Positions 60,865-64,000 of a stretch of DNA of 64,000 nt are shown here, one piece after another. The position numbers and the translations under genes were made by a program. The notes beneath the pieces were generated by a model. That model saw nothing but the letters and a program-made list of their open reading frames with translations, made no database searches and was not told the DNA's origin. The first letter of the stretch is position 1. Each line of letters begins with the position of its first letter. This DNA comes from Nocardioides flavus (ex Wang et al. 2016) (GTDB lineage Bacteria > Actinomycetota > Actinomycetes > Propionibacteriales > Nocardioidaceae). The stretch lies in assembly GCF_014653115.1 (NCBI RefSeq), contig NZ_BNAD01000009.1:1-64000 (forward strand), in the 5' to 3' direction.

Positions 60865-62406
60865 TCAGGAGCCGGACCGCGGGACGTGGATGTCGTACTG
60901 GGCGAGCTTGCGGTAGACCGTCGCCCGGCTCATCCCCAGCTCCTCCGCGGCCTCCTGCATCGAGGTGCCCGGCCGGGTGATGACACGGACGATCTCGTCG
61001 CGCTCGAAGGCCTCGATGCGCGTCAGCCGGCGCGAGGAGCCGGAGAGCACGTCGGCCGGCAGGTGGCGTACGTCGAGGGTGTCGGTGCGGCGGGCCGCGC
61101 CGGTCACGACGTCGACGAGCTGGCGCACGTTGCCGGGCCACCCACAGCCGGTCAGCGCGGTCTCCGCCGCGCGGGTGACGGCCATGTCGCGGCCCCGGGC
61201 GCGGCTGGCGACGTGGCGGGCGAGGGGCATCACGTCCTCGGTGCGCTCGCGGAGGGCGGGCACGGTGACGACGGTGTCGACCAGCGGCGCCAGGGCGGCC
61301 GGGATCGCATCGAACGAGCTGGCCGTGACGCAGAACGGAACCTGCTCGCCGGGCGAGGAGCGCACGCGCGCCTGCAGCACGAGGTCGCGGATTTGCTCGG
61401 CGACCCAGGCGGGGAGCCGGTCGACGTCTCGCACCAGGATGCCGGTGTCGGGCTTGCCGAGCTCGGGGGTCCACAGCCCGATCCACGCCTCGCTGTCCTG
61501 GGGTGCGGGCGGGGCGGCTGCCAGGATGCGCTCGCGCGGGTGCTCGCGCCGCATCGCCTGGGCCAGCGCCGTGGCCCGGCCCGAGCCCTCCTCGCCCACC
61601 GCGGCGACGATCCGGCCGTCGGCGATCGCGGCCCCGGCGCGGGCGACGGCGTCGGTCCATGCCGGGCCGAGGTCGGTGAGGGTGCCCGACCCCGGCTCGA
61701 GGCGCGGCGTCTCCACCCGGAACACCTCGCCGCGCTGCGCCGGACGGGGCCGCTGTCCGCGCGAGCGGGCCAGCATCAGCGCGGAGGTGTTGCTGGCGGC
61801 GGACTGCGCGAGGGCCAGCAGGAGGTCGCTCGACTGGGTGGACCAGGTGGTGAGGTTGACGCACCCCTCGAGCTGGCCGGTGATGGGGTCGAGCACGGGC
61901 ACCGCGGCGCAGGTGTAGGTGCACAGGCTGAGGGCGTAGTGCTCCTCGGCGCGCACGACGGTGGGCACGCGGTCGGCGATGGCGAGGCCGAGGCCGTTGG
62001 TGCCCACCGTCCGCTCGGCGTAGGCGAAGCCGGGGGCGAGGTGCACCTTGTCGAGGGCCCGCAGGAGCGAGGCGTCGCCGCTCATCCGGTTGAGGACGAG
62101 GCCGTCGGCGTCGGTGAGCATCAGGGAGACCGGCTCGTCGACCAGGGTCTGGTGCAGTCCCGCGAGGACCTCGCGACCGCACTCGAAGAACAGGGAGTCG
62201 TCGTTGAGGGTGCCGACGAACGAGGGCTCGATCGCGTCGAGCGGCACGCCGTAGTCCTCGCTGCGCTGCCACGACGCGACCAGGCGGCCGGGAAGACGGC
62301 CGGGCAGGTGGTCGCCCGGGGCCGGGTTGCCGGCCAGGTTGCCGGGCAGCGCACGCTGCAGCTCGCGGTGGCGCCGGGCGCGCTCGGGGAGGCGGAGGTC
62401 GGACAC
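60865..62406 (-). CDS. GAF-domain, Fis-type transcriptional activator (AcoR/MimR-like) with degenerate AAA+ domain
   Basis: The 513-aa protein has a GAF-like sensor (about 80-210: LADRVP region, NLTTWST), a central AAA+-like region, and a C-terminal Fis HTH (SMQEAAEELGMSRATVYRKL). The Walker A equivalent is GEEGSGRAT without the Lys, and the sigma-54-contacting GAFTGA loop is absent, so it cannot be a classical sigma-54 activator. Such proteins control propane/acetone monooxygenase or acetoin-type genes in actinobacteria. Divergent from the amidohydrolase gene; two palindromes lie between. Confidence 0.85.
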   Translation of the reverse strand: MSDLRLPERARRHRELQRALPGNLAGNPAPGDHLPGRLPGRLVASWQRSEDYGVPLDAIEPSFVGTLNDDSLFFECGREVLAGLHQTLVDEPVSLMLTDADGLVLNRMSGDASLLRALDKVHLAPGFAYAERTVGTNGLGLAIADRVPTVVRAEEHYALSLCTYTCAAVPVLDPITGQLEGCVNLTTWSTQSSDLLLALAQSAASNTSALMLARSRGQRPRPAQRGEVFRVETPRLEPGSGTLTDLGPAWTDAVARAGAAIADGRIVAAVGEEGSGRATALAQAMRREHPRERILAAAPPAPQDSEAWIGLWTPELGKPDTGILVRDVDRLPAWVAEQIRDLVLQARVRSSPGEQVPFCVTASSFDAIPAALAPLVDTVVTVPALRERTEDVMPLARHVASRARGRDMAVTRAAETALTGCGWPGNVRQLVDVVTGAARRTDTLDVRHLPADVLSGSSRRLTRIEAFERDEIVRVITRPGTSMQEAAEELGMSRATVYRKLAQYDIHVPRSGS

Positions 62407-62472
62407 CGCACATCACCCCCTTCGGGATGTGACCGACGTTACATCCGCGGGTGCGCGACGGCACCGGACTGG

Positions 62473-62512
62473 CGTCTCAAATTGAGACGGCCCGGGTTCT
62501 CAGATTGAGACG
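62473..62512 (+). promoter_or_regulatory. Two related 17-bp palindromes, candidate activator sites
   Basis: CGTCTCAA-A-TTGAGACG (62473-62489) is a perfect 17-bp palindrome. A second (62496-62512) matches it at 14 of 17 positions, 23 bp further on. They lie between the divergent Fis-type activator gene and the amidohydrolase gene, about 100-135 bp before the latter's ATG. Confidence 0.6.
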
Positions 62513-62608
62513 TCCCACCCGGTCCGGGGGTGCGACACCGGCCTAGCGTCGAAGGCATCGCACTTCGTGACGCCCGTCACACCGAGCCTGCCCCACACCG
62601 GAGGTCCC

Positions 62609-63652
62609 ATGTACACCAAGGACGGCGAGAGCTACTTCATCGTCGACGCCCACATCGCCCTGTGGGACGCGCGGCCCGAGAACATCAAGAACGTCCACGG
62701 CCAGCAGTTCATCGACTGCTTCTACGACTACCACCGCAACCTCTCGCCCGAGTCGGAAGTGTGGACCAAGGAGGACTACCTCTACCAGGGCGGTGAGCGG
62801 CTGATGAAGGATCTCTTCGAGGACGGGTACGTCGACCACGCGGTCTTCCAGCCGGCCAACCTCGGCGAGTTCTACCACCGCGGCTTCGGCCAGACCGAGG
62901 AGGCCTCGGCGCTCGCGGCCGCCCACCCGGACAAGCTGACCTACAACCACAACTGGGACCCGCGCAACGGCGAGGCCGGCCTCGAGCAGCTCCACGCGGA
63001 CGCCGAGCGGTTCGACCTCAAGGGGGTCAAGCTCTACACCGCGGAGTGGCACGGGGACTCCCGCGGCTGGCGCCTCGACGACCCCTGGGCCTACCGGTAC
63101 TTCGAGGCCTGCCGCGCGCTCGGGATCACCAACATCCACATCCACAAGGGCCCCACGATCCGGCCCCTTGACCGCGACGCCTTCGACGTCGCGGACGTCG
63201 ACCACGTCGCGACCGACTTCACGGACCTCAACTTCGTGGTCGAGCACTGCGGACTGCCGCGGCTGGAGGACTTCTGCTGGATCGCCACCCAGGAGCCCAA
63301 CGTCCACGCCGGCCTGGCGGTGGCCATGCCCTTCATCCACACCCGGCCCCGCTACTTCGCCCAGATCATCGGCGAGCTCCTCTACTGGATCGGTGAGGAC
63401 CGCATCCAGTTCTCCTCCGACTACGCGCTGTGGACCCCGAGATGGCTCGTCGAGTCGTTCGTCGACTTCCAGATCCCCGAGGACCTGGTCGAGTACGCCC
63501 CGATCACCACGGCGCAGAAGAAGAAGATCCTCGGCCTCAACGCCGCGCGGATGTACGACATCGAGGTGCCCGCCGAGCTGCGGCTGCCCGAGGCCGACGA
63601 GACCGAGACCGGTCCGCGCCAGCCCGAGGCCGCCGAAATGGCGGTGGTGTGA
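62609..63652 (+). CDS. Amidohydrolase-2 family protein (propane-monooxygenase-cluster type)
   Basis: The 347-aa TIM-barrel protein starts YFIVDAHIALWDARPENIKN and contains LTYNHNWDPRNGEAGLEQL, KGVKLYTAEWHG, FVVEHCGLPRLEDF, and ILGLNAARMYDI. These are metal-ligand and barrel positions of the amidohydrolase-2 family. This member is usually found in actinobacterial propane/acetone binuclear iron monooxygenase clusters (mim/prm), where it may hydrolyse or mature the system. ACCGGAGGTCCC precedes the ATG. Followed by a DUF59 gene with 4-nt overlap (GTGA) if GTG 63649 is used. Confidence 0.88.
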   Translation: MYTKDGESYFIVDAHIALWDARPENIKNVHGQQFIDCFYDYHRNLSPESEVWTKEDYLYQGGERLMKDLFEDGYVDHAVFQPANLGEFYHRGFGQTEEASALAAAHPDKLTYNHNWDPRNGEAGLEQLHADAERFDLKGVKLYTAEWHGDSRGWRLDDPWAYRYFEACRALGITNIHIHKGPTIRPLDRDAFDVADVDHVATDFTDLNFVVEHCGLPRLEDFCWIATQEPNVHAGLAVAMPFIHTRPRYFAQIIGELLYWIGEDRIQFSSDYALWTPRWLVESFVDFQIPEDLVEYAPITTAQKKKILGLNAARMYDIEVPAELRLPEADETETGPRQPEAAEMAVV

Positions 63653-63654
63653 CG

Positions 63655-64000
63655 ATGACGCTCACCGCCCACCCCGGCGTCGCTCACGACGACGGGTCCG
63701 CGTACGCCGACGACGTGCTCGCCGCGCTCGCGGAGGTCATGGACCCCGAGCTCGACGAGCCGATCACCGACCTCGGCTTCGTCCGCTCGGTCTCGCTCGA
63801 CGCAGGCGGGGGAGTCGAGGTGCACCTGCGTCTCCCGACGTCGTTCTGCTCGCCCAACTTCGCCTACCTGATGGCCTCCGACAGCAAGGACGTCCTCACC
63901 GCACTGCCGTGGACGCGTCACGTCGTGGTGCGGCTCGACGACCACCACGACTCCGACAAGATCAACGCAGGCCTGGCGGCCGACGCGGGCTACCGCGGCA
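63655..64000 (+). CDS. MIP18/DUF59 metal-sulfur cluster assembly protein (partial)
   Basis: The visible 115 residues start MTLTAHPGVAHDD and contain the DUF59 signature VLAALAEVMDPELDEPITDLGFVRSV, then VEVHLRLPTSFCSPNFAYLM with a Cys typical of this family's iron-sulfur or metal role. The gene runs off the right edge. An in-frame GTG at 63649 overlaps the amidohydrolase stop. In monooxygenase clusters this protein accompanies the amidohydrolase and may help insert iron. Confidence 0.85.
   Translation, partial: MTLTAHPGVAHDDGSAYADDVLAALAEVMDPELDEPITDLGFVRSVSLDAGGGVEVHLRLPTSFCSPNFAYLMASDSKDVLTALPWTRHVVVRLDDHHDSDKINAGLAADAGYRG

Overview
The window is a gene-dense, roughly 70 percent G+C chromosomal stretch from an actinobacterium. 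GTG and TTG starts are common, many operon genes overlap by 4 nt, and many promoters look leaderless. The fasR-fabD-fabH-acpP-fabF locus with DUF3145, the aceE-DUF3052 pair, the glnA2-type/glnE pair, rnpB beside map, and the gene content overall suggest a member of the Nocardioidaceae (Nocardioides-like). That placement is inferred from gene content and protein wording, not from a database search. No prophage, insertion sequence or CRISPR array was seen.

Layout. 1-1835: the end of an rRNA operon (5S rRNA, terminator), a TPR protein and DUF3145. 1851-8396, minus strand: type II fatty-acid synthesis, with a PucR/FasR-type regulator, fabD (carrying an unusual C-terminal lipoyl-like domain), fabH, acpP, fabF and an acyl-CoA carboxylase beta subunit. 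8.5-15.2 kb: an alpha/beta hydrolase, aceE, and a coupled DUF3052/acyl-CoA ligase/peroxiredoxin operon. 15.3-19.4 kb: tRNA-Val, then a probable signalling module. It holds an Asp-rich exported protein, a Ser/Thr kinase, an OmpR-type response regulator, a histidine kinase and a second acidic membrane-tethered protein. The two outward promoters share a 27-nt motif with 11-bp periodicity. 19.5-24.8 kb: acyl-CoA ligase, Nif3-like protein, zinc-ribbon coiled coil, FUSC protein, yaaA.

24.9-30 kb: an RNB ribonuclease, a degenerate nuclease-like gene flanked by two 79-bp inverted-repeat elements, rnpB RNA, map, two small proteins and panB. 30-35.6 kb: a lipoprotein, a three-gene WXG100-like/DUF1023 hydrolase locus, a secreted PQQ-type sugar dehydrogenase and a double-GNAT protein. 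35.7-37.4 kb: a SigE-family sigma factor coupled to a membrane-anchored propeller-like protein. 37.4-46.4 kb: nadE, a secreted protein, glnA2-type glutamine synthetase, glnE, and a SatD/membrane-protein pair behind three identical inverted repeats. 46.5-53.5 kb: small exported and cytosolic proteins, the cobT-cobS-cobU cobalamin genes, a 2H phosphoesterase, a threonine-aldolase-like enzyme and ctlX. 53.5-57 kb: a Tat-exported PhoX-type phosphatase with a PHO-box-like direct repeat, then a secreted nuclease/phosphatase. 57-60.8 kb: a secreted coiled coil, a membrane protein, GPP34, hsp20 and a divergent HspR-like regulator, and a 5'-3' exonuclease. 60.9-64 kb: a GAF/Fis-type activator divergent from an amidohydrolase and a DUF59 protein, the accessory genes usually tied to a propane/acetone-type binuclear iron monooxygenase. 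No monooxygenase subunit is inside the window.

The most interesting regulatory signals are read directly from the DNA: a palindrome shared by the fasR and fabD upstream regions, the 11-bp-periodic boxes of the two-component module, the triple operator in front of satD, the paired inverted repeats at hsp20/hspR, and the PHO-box-like repeat before phoX.
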